Both the position numbers and the translations under genes were made by a program. The notes below the pieces were generated by a model. That model was not told the origin of the DNA. It did not search any database and saw only the letters and a list, made by a program, of their open reading frames with translations. From Prostheceraeus crozeri (taxonomy: Eukaryota > Platyhelminthes > Polycladida > Euryleptidae), in contig CAJQUW010004732.1 in NCBI GenBank assembly GCA_907163375.1, forward strand, positions 1 to 64,000: DNA of 64,000 bases. Direction: 5' to 3'. The stretch's first letter is position 1. The number at the start of each line of letters is the position of its first letter. This document shows positions 1 to 9,604 of this stretch, in pieces.

Positions 1-47
1 CCTACGCGTCTGAAATCCACAAGGAATATAGAAGGCCTAAATATTTA

Positions 48-814
48 TTGAAAGTAAAAGTATTTAATAAAGATGATATTTGGAGTGCTGATCTTATTCA
101 TATGCCGAATGAAAGGGACTACAAATACGCATTGACCGTTATAGATTTATATACACGATACGCTTGGGTAAAGCCTTTAAAAAATAAAAGTGGTCTATCA
201 GTTAAATATGCGTTTGAAGAAATCTTTAAAGAAAGTAAGAGAAAGCCAAGGAAATTGTATGTTGATAAAGGATCGGAATTTTATAACAGAAACGTTCAGC
301 CACTATTTAAAACAGACGAAAGTCATCGCCAAGGCTCAGCTTCTTCAACTGAAAATGCAGGGAAGGCCGTAGTGATAGAAAGATTCAATCGGACGTTAAA
401 AAATAAATTATTCAAGAAATTTACTGAGCAAAGAAATCAGAAATGGTTGAAGATATTACCAGAATTGTGGAAGAGTACAATAATAAAGTTCATTCTGGTA
501 TTGAAGAAACTCCAAAGAATGCTTCTGACGACCCTGATCTAGTACGAAAGAAAATATTCGAGAATAATAATTTGAATGAGAGTAATCCGAATTTGCAGAA
601 ACTTAAGCCGAAATTTAAAATTGGAGATAGAGTTAGAGTATTTAAATATAAGAATAAATTTGAAAAAGGCTTTGTTGGCTATTGGACTAAAGAAATATTT
701 GAAGTTTGCAAAATAAATCAAAGTTATCCGATTACTTATGAAATTAAAGATTTAGATAATGAGGATATCAGGGGCCGTTTTTATCAAAATGAATTACAGA
801 AAACAGAGCTTTAG
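48..814 (+). pseudogene. Polinton integrase (fossil)
   Basis: Residues read as a DDE integrase core: a WSADLIHM segment carrying the first acidic residue, a VIDLYTRYAWV strand, a YVDKGSEFYN block carrying the second, and VIERFNRTLKNKL carrying the glutamate. The C-terminal part contains KIGDRVRVFKYKNKFEKG, the small beta-barrel or chromodomain-like tail found in Polinton and Ty3-type integrases. In the family this enzyme inserts the element's DNA. The copy is broken. It neighbours the protease at 892-1284 on the other strand, as expected for the element. Confidence 0.8.
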
Positions 815-891
815 CTTCGCTTGAGTTATAGATTGTTTAACTCTAACATAATATCTAGAAATGGTACTCCTTTTTGTAATTTGTACAAAAC

Positions 892-1284
892 TTATAAACA
901 TAATTGTCCACAATAGGTAGTGCCTGGTGTTTGAATTTGAAACGTATTGTATGTTCCCGTCCCAAGTAATTCTTTTACTTCATTTGTAGGGGGCAAACCG
1001 TATGAATCAAAATAATAGTTCTGCTGATGATTTTTAACTCCTGCTGACCAATGTACACCTTTTTCATCTGACGTATGAAGATTTGTTATGAAATTTACAG
1101 TTATTGATGGAACTTTGTTCCGGGAACTGAAGGTTCCTGTTGGCCTATTTTTTAGGAATTGTAATTCATTCCTCATCAATATGTGAAAATTCTTTATTCC
1201 TAATCGATTAGCAATCTTATTTAAATCGAAATTCGTTGTTGTCTGTGTTCCATATAATTTCAAAAACTCATTTATGTTGCTCAT
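892..1284 (-). pseudogene. Polinton adenain-like cysteine protease (fossil)
   Basis: The frame reads LNKIANRLGIKNFHILMRNEL, then GVHWSAGVK, then YYFDSYGLPP, and YCGQLCL near its end. These match the order of the adenovirus-type C5 protease found in Polintons: a histidine-tryptophan block, an FDSYG block with the acidic residue, and the catalytic cysteine in a CGxxC block. In the family the enzyme matures capsid proteins. The gene is part of the Polinton fossil and lies opposite the integrase. I regard it as broken. Confidence 0.72.
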
Positions 1285-1320
1285 TTTATAATAAAAAAAT
1301 TTCTTAAGGGACCCCTAGAA

Positions 1321-1491
1321 GTCAGAGGGGGGGGTATTGATTTAAAAACTGTTCTCTAATGATGTCTTTCCTTACTACTTAGTCAGAAGGGATATTGATT
1401 TAAAACATTTTTATAATGATGACTTTCCTTACTACTTGGGGGGGTATTGATTTAAAACTGGTCTCTAATGATGTCTTTCTTTACTACTTAT
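1321..1491. repeat. Three-copy tandem repeat, about 50-55 bp
   Basis: Three successive copies of a unit running from GGTATTGATTTAAAA through CTAATGATG to CTTTACTACTT. They are separated by short G-rich spacers such as AGAGGGGGGGG. The array lies just outside the protease end of the Polinton fossil and has no coding content. Confidence 0.75.
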
Positions 1492-1584
1492 TCAATTTTG
1501 AAATGATTTAATTTAATCTAAATTTAAACGTTACATTGTTGCATTGTATTAGTGGAGTTAGTGTTTCGCACATCTTTTATCAAT

Positions 1585-1690
1585 AGTAATTCATTACTCA
1601 TCAATATGTGAAAATTTTTTATTCCCAATTGCTTAGCAATCTCATTTAAATCGAAATTTAATGTGGTTTTGTTTGCTGTATATTTTTTGG
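1585..1690. repeat. Diverged partial duplicate of the protease-start region
   Basis: The stretch from AATTCATTACTCATCAATATG through AATCGAAATTTAATG matches 1155-1255 with scattered differences. It is a second, older copy of the same Polinton end segment, or part of another Polinton copy. Confidence 0.65.
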
Positions 1691-1915
1691 AAGTCCCTGA
1701 TGTTTCTCATTTTTATAGAAGATACAATGTTTCTATTATATTCCCCGTAAATGAGAAATTAAAAACAACACATGGATATTTCAATTTGTTACATCCACTT
1801 TGCATACATTCAATTTGGATACATTGAAATACATGTAAATTTGTCCACGCGAGGACAAGGTTTCATTGGATGAGAGAAAAATGACGTCACATAACAACAT
1901 AATGAAAATGATTGA

Positions 1916-2060
1916 AAACAGGAAATGACATTGCATATAAAACAGGAAATAACATTGCATATAAAACAGGAAATAACATTGCATATAAAACAGGAAATAG
2001 CATTGCATATAAAACAGAAAATAACATTGCATATAAAACAGGAAATAACATTGCATATAA
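1916..2060. repeat. 24-bp minisatellite, six copies
   Basis: The unit is AAAACAGGAAAT followed by AACATTGCATAT, repeated six times with one or two differences per copy. A lone partial copy follows at about 2139-2156. The array sits between two 28-bp direct copies (1843-1870 and 2091-2118) of a GTCCAC..GGACAAGGTTTCATTGG segment. Open frames across the array encode only the repeat and are not genes. Confidence 0.9.
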
Positions 2061-2118
2061 GATACAAGTTTTCTAAACAATAGGATTTCTGTCCACGAGT
2101 GGACAAGGTTTCATTGGT

Positions 2119-3290
2119 TGAAACACTCTATTATATTTACATTGCATATAAAATAGAGGGGTTTCAAGAATGATAAATTTTCTTCACAGCGCGTCTAATG
2201 TCAACGCGTTCATTTGATTAGTTGAATGGCGCACCATTATTCAAGAGAATATAATGGTCTAACATTGAAAATAAAGTGTCTTGCGGCCGTATCGCAATAA
2301 CAATAGCGGAGTTTAACATCCAAATTCCATTGAATATGTCAGCGCGGTATTATCGCTAAATGACGCACCATTGTTTGGGGAGAAGAATGGAATCATTTGG
2401 AATGTCACATAATTGCTTTACACAATGAAGTCAATCTTCCGTTAACATTAGGTCGTGACTTTTAAAGTACAAGAGAAACAGACACCCAACAAAGCGTAGG
2501 AAATTTGTCTGCTAATTTACCTAATTTCATAACAAATGAAACTTCGGTGCGTGAATAATTGATATGATTTTGCTTCAAGAGACTATAAAAATAAGACTTG
2601 TCATTATCACAAACAGAGAGCAGATAGTGCTTACCGATACAAATTTTACACATAACACTGAGTGAATTGTTTCTTTTTTCATGCAACAAGAATTTGTGTA
2701 AGTTTTACAATTGTATTATTCTCTCCACCATTTGGCTCTATGAAATCACTCAAAGAATCTGTAAATTCATGCCTCTCCAATTCCTCCCGTAATTTTTTCA
2801 TCCTCCCTGGCAACGATTGTTTTCTTTTATCTTCAAATTGATCTTGTCTCATTTTGAGAAATATATGACGAGAGCGTTTTGACACAACCTTCACTGACAA
2901 GAAACACTATTTAATTAAATAAGTCTTCAGCACAATTGTTTGAAATAGCCATATCGATTATTGTTGTTGTGTATTGTTTACACGGCATTGCAGCCGGAGT
3001 AGGATTTGCTGGTTATATATTTCACGTCTTACAAATGTCTAAGTGGGTGTAGCAGCTGTTTGTTCTTTCATACATTGTTTCCTTTCAAATGTTTGAGTTG
3101 GAGGACACAGCTCCTTACACTGAAATGCATTTTATTCATAAATGCGAGAAGCAGATGTTCTCTACAATTGAATGACAATTGTAAAAGTACCTAAACTTAT
3201 TGTTAAGAATATGTCAATTCCTTCAAATATTTTTAGTCACATGATATATTTTAAAAACCTCAAAAAATGGATTTAAAAGACGTTTTTAAA
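2119..3290. other. No supported gene
   Basis: AT-rich sequence. A minus-strand open frame at 2679-2900 (73 codons, charged, with a segment GRMKKLREELERHEF) and the following frame 2462-2689 look mildly protein-like. They match nothing I recognise and could be tail-end remnants of the neighbouring Polinton or of another element. Confidence 0.4.
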
Positions 3291-3302
3291 ATACTAATTT
3301 TC

Positions 3303-3704
3303 GGTGTCCTGGAACGGTCATGATTTTGGCGGGGGTGAAAATTGTAATTCTCAAATTTTGAGATTCTTAACTTTTATGATTTTTTCGGTGTCCTGGAACG
3401 GTCATGATTTAAGCGGTGAAAATTGTAATTCTGAAATTTGAGATTTTGAAAAATTTGAAAATTGGGTATTTTTAAAAACGCCCAAATTTGTGAATTTAGG
3501 TCTTCATAACCTGAAAAAGGGTTCAAATTCATGAATTTATGTCGTTTTTAAAAAGTACCATTTTTTCAAAAATGGTACTTTTTGAATGGACTAAATTCAT
3601 GTATTTAGGTCTTAAAAACCTGAAAAAGGGTTCAAATTCATGAATTTATGTCGTTTTTAAAGATACTATTTTTTTGAATTTTAGGTGTCCTGGAACGGTC
3701 TTTT
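3303..3704. repeat. Locally duplicated A/T-rich block with GGTGTCCTGGAACGGTC motif
   Basis: The motif GGTGTCCTGGAACGGTC occurs at 3303, 3387 and 3684. The first two are followed by similar 60-bp stretches (GTGAAAATTGTAATTCT and onward). A second pair of copies reads TTCAAATTCATGAATTTATG at about 3520 and 3630. The last motif abuts the start of the transposase homology at about 3703, so the block may be the decayed end of that transposon. Confidence 0.75.
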
Positions 3705-4850
3705 GCCCATTACTTTGCTGATATCTGGCGTGAGTTAAACATGACCTATCAGAAGTCAGTGAGCTATGAATCTATGAGGACCATCATGAAAGATATGAAC
3801 ATCGGATTTACCAAGCTGTCTGGTGAGGAATGTGAAGTATGTGTGAGCCATGACCACCACATCAAAGAAAATGCTTGTTTTGAGCCATGTCAATCCTGTC
3901 TGAGTTTTGCCGAACACGAAGAAAGGTATCGAGCTGCTCGAAGGGAGTATGAAGATTGTAAATTTCTTCATGAAACTGGTCACGTAAAGGCATGTGCGGA
4001 TATGATGAAGGTTACAATGCTTCCTCAGATGCCGTTCAAGATTTGCATTTTCACACCACGAATTATTGCATTCAATGAGACTTTTACATGTATTGGAGCA
4101 GAGGAAGAATCATTGGCAGTCATTTGGGATGAATCTGAAGCCGGCAGAAACTCCGAAGATGTAGCGAGTGCCTACTTGTAGTTTTTTCGTGCTAACAGGG
4201 ACGCGGATGAATTCACCATATTCCTTGATAACTGTTGCTGATAACAAAAACTGGCAACTATTTTCATTTATCTTGCGCTGTGTTCATAATGAAGAATTTG
4301 CCATGAAGACAGTGACCCTAAAATATTTTGAGCCAGGCCATACGTTCATGAGTGCTGACAGTGAACATGCTGCAGTCGAGAAAGCTTTGAAAAAGAAAGG
4401 TTGTGTGTATGACTTGCAAGACTTCAAGCTTTGTTGTTCAACTAAGAAAAGCACTGCAGTGATCATGCAGACAGATGACTTCATGCACTCTAAAGACAAT
4501 GGGTACAAATTGGACCTAGTATCGCAATATAAATTGTCAAAGATGACCAATCGACTACATCTTTCAAATGTCGTTGTGGCTTAATTTCGTCGTGGAGACA
4601 ATCGATTCTTTTTCAAATCATCATTTGATTCAACTAACTTTAGGGCTGAGTGTCGTGTCGAAGTCTTCTTCGGAGCTGTTTATGGAGAAGCTAGTCTTCA
4701 AAAAAGAGGCACGTGGAATAAATTCAAAGAAAAAACAGTGATTTTGAAAACCCTGATTCCCTTGATGCCTCTACACAGGAGACATTCGTGGGTTGAGATG
4801 CCCGAAAGCAACGTTTCAATGGATTTTCATAAATTCCCGATTCTGATTTA
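3703..4850 (+). pseudogene. Broken transposase-like gene (DUF7869-like, DNCxxQNK family)
   Basis: The first frame (3703-4180) reads HYFADIWRELNMTYQK, then GEECEVC, a CFEPCQSC cluster and a VKACADMM segment. Coding then continues with an FLDNCC..NKNW block, KYFEPGHTFMSADSEHAA and YDLQDFKLC, and ends with FFGAVYGEASLQKRGTW up to about 4850. Large metazoan repeat families encode a protein with this order, a DNCxxQNKN block followed by a GHTxMxxDSxH block, which may be the acidic core of an RNase-H-fold transposase. At least two reading-frame disruptions are visible, near 4180-4240 and at the in-frame TAA at 4582. It is therefore a dead copy. The family name is from memory and is the least certain part. 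Confidence 0.6.
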
Positions 4851-5084
4851 AATGTGTAACTTACATTATCCTCGTTTTAGTAAAGATATATCAGTTTTTG
4901 AATCCAGATAGATTTTTGATACAAGGATTTTGAGATTGTTTTTCAATAGAGTTATATGTTTTTATACAAGTTAAAATATTCTTTCTCTTGTCTGATGGGA
5001 ATGAACTTATCTTGCTGAAAAATGGGGAAAATGATGGACTTAAGTTTTCATACAAGGTAATTGCTGTTAAATGGTAAAGGAAAA

Positions 5085-5290
5085 ACAGTGACAAAAACCT
5101 AAGTTCATAAAAAGCACTTTCTAGTGCGTGCACTAGTGCAAACTTTTTTTGTATAACTAGTGTTAGTATAGACATGCTATATGTAAAATATTGGCATTTG
5201 TGATTAAGTATTTTTTGTTCTATTAAAGTTTTCACAAAAGTTGCTCTACTGAAAAATCACAAATTTGGACTTAGGTTGTTTTGTCACTGT
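5085..5290. repeat. Small inverted-repeat element (about 206 bp)
   Basis: ACAGTGACAAAAACCTAAGT at the left end is matched in reverse complement by CTTAGGTTGTTTTGTCACTGT at the right end. This gives about 20-bp terminal inverted repeats beginning CAGTGAC, a Tc1/mariner/pogo-like end. The right end cuts the pogo-type transposase homology that starts at 5291. It could be a MITE inserted there or the surviving end of the pogo element itself. Confidence 0.55.
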
Positions 5291-5947
5291 ACGGCAGTGC
5301 TGTTATCAGTTGACCGCGTTCACTATTAGCTATACTTCCAACCTGTTTCTTTCCTTTCACAGAAATTAATTTGGGCGGTTTGCTCGACGAAGTGCGCACT
5401 CCGGTCTCGTCCATGTTCCATACACATGAAGCTGTCGGTACAAAAGCATCCTCCAATAAAACAAAGAAGTTGTCTGCTGCCACTTTATTAAAACCCTCAG
5501 CTCGAGAAATACTGGTAGCTTCAGGAGTTCGTATAGTCAACTCTTTATTTCTTGTTAAGAATCCTTTTAGCCACTGATCTCCTGCTCCTGAACTATTGAA
5601 TGGATGTTCAATTTGTTTATCCTCAGCAAATTGGCGCGCAAGAATCTTAAGTTCGGCTCTCTTCAATCCGAATATCGGAATCCGCATATCCATCTCTTTC
5701 AAGTACTGGACTAACATAGTTTCTTCCTGTTGCGAAAAAACCGGTCTAAACCGACCCAAACGAATATCGGAAGAGTCATTCTTACAATGCCTTTGCAATG
5801 TAGTGTTTGGTAGGCTATATTATAACGAGCAGCAGCTGCTCTAATAGATATTCCGCCATTCTTGATATCGTTTATAGCAGTCCTTAACGATTCCTCACTG
5901 TAGGAATTACACTTGTCACTCTTACGCTTGTAAGTGTACACCATCAC
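5291..5947 (-). pseudogene. Truncated pogo/CENP-B-type transposase (Tigger/Jerky-like)
   Basis: Reading from 5947 downward, a Psq-type helix-turn-helix comes first (SYSEESLRTAINDIKNG, then RAAAARYNI). A CENP-B-type DNA-binding region follows (FSQQEETMLVQYLKEM, then DQWLKGFLTRN). Next is the start of the DDE domain with the first catalytic aspartate in VWNMDETGV, then SERGQLIT. The frame shifts near 5800, between the first and second DNA-binding parts. Everything downstream of GQLIT, including the second and third acidic residues, is missing and is replaced by the inverted-repeat element at 5085-5290. In the family the enzyme cuts and pastes elements at TA sites. This copy is dead. Confidence 0.75.
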
Positions 5948-7650
5948 CTGGAAACAAAAATGACCTTCTTTTACTTCTCAAATAAGAATGATTTCTAGGT
6001 ATATTGTGCGTAGGCTAATAAGGTCATATTACCATCGATGGTTATTAACCCTTTTGATCCTAAGGCGCAAGGGTTACGTTGACAAAGAGCGCTAAGACGT
6101 ACGGTAACCTTTACGTCTTGTACATAGTTAATTGCACCAAATGAGGGAATTTTGGCGATCAATGTCGCAGATCGGTTTACGAAGTGTTTCAGAGTTTCAA
6201 TAACTAATCTTGGACTGAATTTTCATGCAGTCAGAGATTGTGGATCAATGATTTGGCGTGGCAATAACAAACTGTGTTTCCGACGTCACAAATGCAGCAT
6301 GCCTGATCATTGTTCTACGTCTTGTGAGCACAATTATATCAAGTAGTATGCTACGAAAGGAAGCATTATTGAATCATAGGATGTGCGACACGATATGTTG
6401 ATAAAAAATGCGATTTTCCAGGTCATAGACCTACGTTGACCACTTCAAACTCGTTTCAATACCGAAGGGGTAATTAAATGTATATATCCATGCGTATTAC
6501 GTACGCGAATTGCTAGATATAAACGAATTATAAGAATAAATTAGTTGCATTCGGTAGCCTAAAGCACATAAGACTGCAATAGGGCAAGACGGGTCACCTC
6601 ATTGACTTGACCCATTTTGCCCGTCTACTACTGACCCTTTTTGCCCTCGGAAAACGTTGGATATGGACAACTAATTTATTTACACTACATTTCGAATATG
6701 GCGTCTACCTAAGTTCATGAAAATCTACACACCAAGCTGCTTTCTTTGGTCATTAGTCTAATATAGTAACTGAGTGTCGTTAACGATAAATTCAAGTTTA
6801 CTCACCACGTGCTGTTATACAGAAGAAGCGTCGAATAGCAAAATACCGTCTGCACGCTTGTTATAAGGAAACTTTCCTTTTGTTGGATGATGACACAGGA
6901 GCTCTGATTCAGTGTAGTACTTATACATATGTGGTTTTCTATTCTGTACAAACTCTATTCAAAAAGTTGGTGTTGAAGTTGGTGCTAACTTCAACGACAT
7001 CTCTGACTGGTGGTTACCATGTCAGCCAAAATAGACTGCAGTATTGAGGTTCATCCAGGAGAAAAATCGAACCTTTTTGCCTGGGCTTCCCCTACAGGGT
7101 AGGCGATTCATATTACACCATTCGTCATACGTCGCTTCACATGACATTTTTTAAAAAAATTGGATCATAAAAGTACCATGTACAATTCTGATTAAATTAC
7201 TGCTTCTCGATCTCAATGTGGTTTCATACAGTGCTTTCAGCATTTGTCAGTGCAGCCTTGAGGTTTTCTTGGCCAGACATTGAATCTTAGAGTCACACAA
7301 TTATTTCATATCTGCATGCTGACACACGCACATTACATGCACAGATCCGTTTTATACGTGTACTCGAATCAAGCAATCGGTGTGAATAGTTTTTACAATT
7401 TGACAGTGCAAACAAAGCGTCTAGTAGCGTGCACTTTTAAAAATTTCATAAACCCATATGTCATCCTGCAAGTCTAAAGTTGAAAGTTTCTTGGCTATAA
7501 CTGCATGTTTTTAATTCAATTTTCAGCGGCATGATTTAATCAAAGATTTAGATTTGATGATTCACAAAGCGTCATTTCTTGAATCTGAATAATTAATATG
7601 GATCCAACTTGCATATTTTAAAGCTCATTTTAATTGGTTTCCTTGATTAC
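5948..7650. other. No supported gene; one short hairpin
   Basis: No convincing coding region on either strand. A small inverted repeat at 6582-6622 pairs GGGCAAGACGGGTCA with TGACCCATTTTGCCC and is followed by another TGACCCTTTTTGCCC at 6632-6646. Open frames at 6152 and 7280 show no family signature. Confidence 0.5.
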
Positions 7651-7651
7651 G

Positions 7652-7708
7652 CGATGTTTGCTCTTTCAATGGCAGTTTGCAAACTGCCATTAAAAGAGCA
7701 AAACATCG
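7652..7708. repeat. Near-perfect 57-bp palindrome
   Basis: CGATGTTTGCTCTTTCAATG plus GCAGTTTG is followed at once by its reverse complement, with one mismatch and one extra base. There is essentially no loop (the centre is TTTGCAAA). Outer pairing is weak. This is a hairpin-forming relic, perhaps the end of a fold-back element. Confidence 0.85.
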
Positions 7709-7784
7709 TAAGCATCAAACATGTGATATGATCACCCTTAAGGAAATAATCGTAAACCTGAGTCATAGAGTAATCTATATGGTA

Positions 7785-7842
7785 CCATAGACATCGAACA
7801 ACAACAACTAGGACCTTAATGATTAATGTTCGATGTCTATGG
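7785..7842. repeat. Hairpin 1 of the CCATAGACATCGAACA series
   Basis: CCATAGACATCGAACA pairs perfectly with TGTTCGATGTCTATGG across a 26-base loop. Confidence 0.85.
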
Positions 7843-7848
7843 ATTCAA

Positions 7849-7900
7849 CCATAGACATCGAACATCAACAACCTATGCTTTGATATTCGATGTCTGTATA
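7849..7900. repeat. Hairpin 2 of the CCATAGACATCGAACA series
   Basis: CATAGACATCGAA pairs with TTCGATGTCTGTA. The left arm matches that of the preceding hairpin, six bases upstream, while the loop differs. The two look like sibling insertions or a duplicated unit. Confidence 0.8.
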
Positions 7901-7976
7901 GTGTGCTAGCCTCCTTAAACACTTCGCTTTAGGATTTTTTAGTTACGAATAGTGTCTTGCTTTAGTGTGTGATTTA

Positions 7977-8782
7977 CCCGAGTAAAAAATATGTTTTGCT
8001 TGCTAAGCGTCATGGTACGCGCGCGGTAAACTTAGTATAAGACATATTAACACGCAAAACCACGATATGCCTACTAGGCACATATCAGGCACCTACTAAA
8101 TTGATTAAGCAAAGCATGCTTACCACATGCCTAATAGGTCCATATCAAGCGCCTACTAAATTGATTTTTAGGCTAAGTTTGCTAGGGCATGATTACCATA
8201 TGCCTACTAGGCACATATCAAGCACCTACTAAATTGGCTAAGCAAGCAAATCGATTTCAGATCTGTCCAAATGAATTTCAGATGTGATCTAGATGAGTTG
8301 GAGATCTCCAGTTGAATTAAAGATTTTTCAATGTTGGAGCATGTGACAGATATCTGAAATTCATCTAGAGAAATCTAAAATCCATCTAAATGTCTGAAAT
8401 TCATTTGGAAAGATCTGAAATAGACATGGAAAAGGTGCAGTTGGTACCAAAAGTTAACATACAGGGATGATAGAGAAGTTTTCGGACTTTGAATACTACA
8501 TAGTCTATTCAAACGACTGTAATAAGTCTCCAAAACAAAGGAAAAAACGTCAATCCCCGAAAAATAAATTTCAAAATTTTCTGGAAAATTTTCCATTTGC
8601 ATCACTAGCAGCACCATACTAGGCAATTATTATAAAACTTGGCAGTTTATCTATGGTGCTTACTAGGCAGGACATTGGTTGCCTACGCAGCACCACACCA
8701 GGCAATTATTATAAAACTTGGCAGTTTATGTATGGTGCTTACTAAACTACTTATTAAGCATAGCATATTTTTTTTACTCGGG
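7977..8782. mobile_element. 806-bp MITE with TA target duplication
   Basis: The left end CCCGAGTAAAAAATATG is matched by CATATTTTTTTTACTCGGG at the right end. Both ends are flanked by TA (7975-7976 and 8783-8784), as for Tc1/mariner-type insertion. There is no coding. Inside are three copies of an ATGCCTACTAGGCACATATC unit (about 8066-8240). A fold-back block follows (8258-8420, CAGATCTGTCCAAATGAATT against TTCATTTGGAAAGATCTG). Then come two direct copies (8608-8668, 8687-8746) of a GCAGCACC..GGTGCT hairpin unit. Confidence 0.75.
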
Positions 8783-8845
8783 TAGGAGGTGTTGGTTCAG
8801 AGTGTATGGATTCAACGATCCAAAAGAGCAAATGTTGCAAATCCA

Positions 8846-8922
8846 CCCATAGACATTAGATTACATTATTAGGACTAGTAATGCAATAATTAGATCCTAA
8901 TGATGTAATCGAATGTCTGTGA
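8846..8922. repeat. Hairpin 3 of the CATAGACAT series
   Basis: CATAGACATTAGATTACATT plus ATTAGGA pairs with TCCTAATGATGTAATCGAAT plus GTCTGTG, with three mismatches in 27. The arm start resembles the hairpins at 7785 and 7849. Confidence 0.8.
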
Positions 8923-9549
8923 TGCCACCATTCTGTATGTGAGTGTAAGCATTTTAGATAGACTAAACAAAATTGCAGACACAAGAAAAAATTAACCGAA
9001 AAATTGCTTGTCCCGAATCAACCAAAGGTATTCAATTTTATTAATATGTCTTTATTTCAGTCGAAAAGTAAAGAACATAAAAACGTATTTATGATGGAAG
9101 AGAGGACATAAGATTCCACAAAAGCAGTTCTATCCCAGGTCGATTCGCGTGCTTTATCAGCATCAATGTTTATTAATCAAACAATTACTGAAGCAGTGAC
9201 TTGCTAATTGTGTTCTGTGACAAGAATCGACATCACTGCATCGAAACGAAACGGTCAGGAAAACGACTCTTCTTTAGATCTACATTGATTTGGCTTGTTG
9301 CCGGAATAAGCAGTTAGAGTGATCATCAACAAACAGTTCACTTCAATCCTGCTGGCTCAATCAGGAGCAAAAAGTCGAGTTTCTAGTCGTTGTGATAAAT
9401 TTTATAGTGGCTTGCTCAAAAATAATTCTGTCACTGGGTTTGTTTATCTGTGAAGTCAAAATTCTATTAACATTTAATTTCTAAGATTACTGTGTTTTAC
9501 CATCGTTTGAATTTACGTTTTGGATTAAGTACACAAGGTTCTGGTCCTG
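8923..9549. other. Upstream region of JMJD6
   Basis: This should hold the promoter and 5' untranslated region of JMJD6. I see no convincing TATA box, CpG cluster or upstream splice site, so the transcription start cannot be placed. Confidence 0.35.
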
Positions 9550-9604
9550 ATGGAAAGTAGAACTCAGAAAAGAGTCAAAGATGCTAAATCAAAAGCACGA
9601 CCAG
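9550..9604 (+). CDS. JMJD6: JMJD6 exon 1 (coding part)
   Basis: Starts at ATGG and encodes [18 protein letters not shown] plus the first base of a glutamate codon, then the donor GTAATT. It aligns with the basic N-terminus of JMJD6 (KKRIREAKRSARPEL in human). The phase matches exon 2 exactly, which supports both the start codon and the junction. Confidence 0.88.

Larger units (their letters stand above)
1..1700. mobile_element. Polinton/Maverick fossil, right part, open at the window edge
   Basis: A retroviral-type integrase read on the plus strand is followed, tail to tail, by an adenovirus-type cysteine protease read on the minus strand. That pairing is diagnostic of Polinton/Maverick elements. 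The left side of the element lies outside the window. The right limit is uncertain: no terminal inverted repeat could be paired because only one side is present. A segment at about 1585-1680 repeats, in diverged form, the stretch at 1150-1255 that carries the start of the protease. The element is a fossil with a few breaks; moderate decay suggests it is not recent. Confidence 0.75.

Noticed and set aside
1781-2106. Minus-strand open frames of about 98 codons with repeated cysteine-phenylalanine units
   Set aside because: They are translations of the 24-bp minisatellite, whose period is a multiple of three and so stays open in more than one frame.
5085-5290. Two ends of one intact pogo element
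   Set aside because: Both inverted ends lie on the same side of the transposase fragment, so they bound a small separate element or a rearranged end and not the full transposon.
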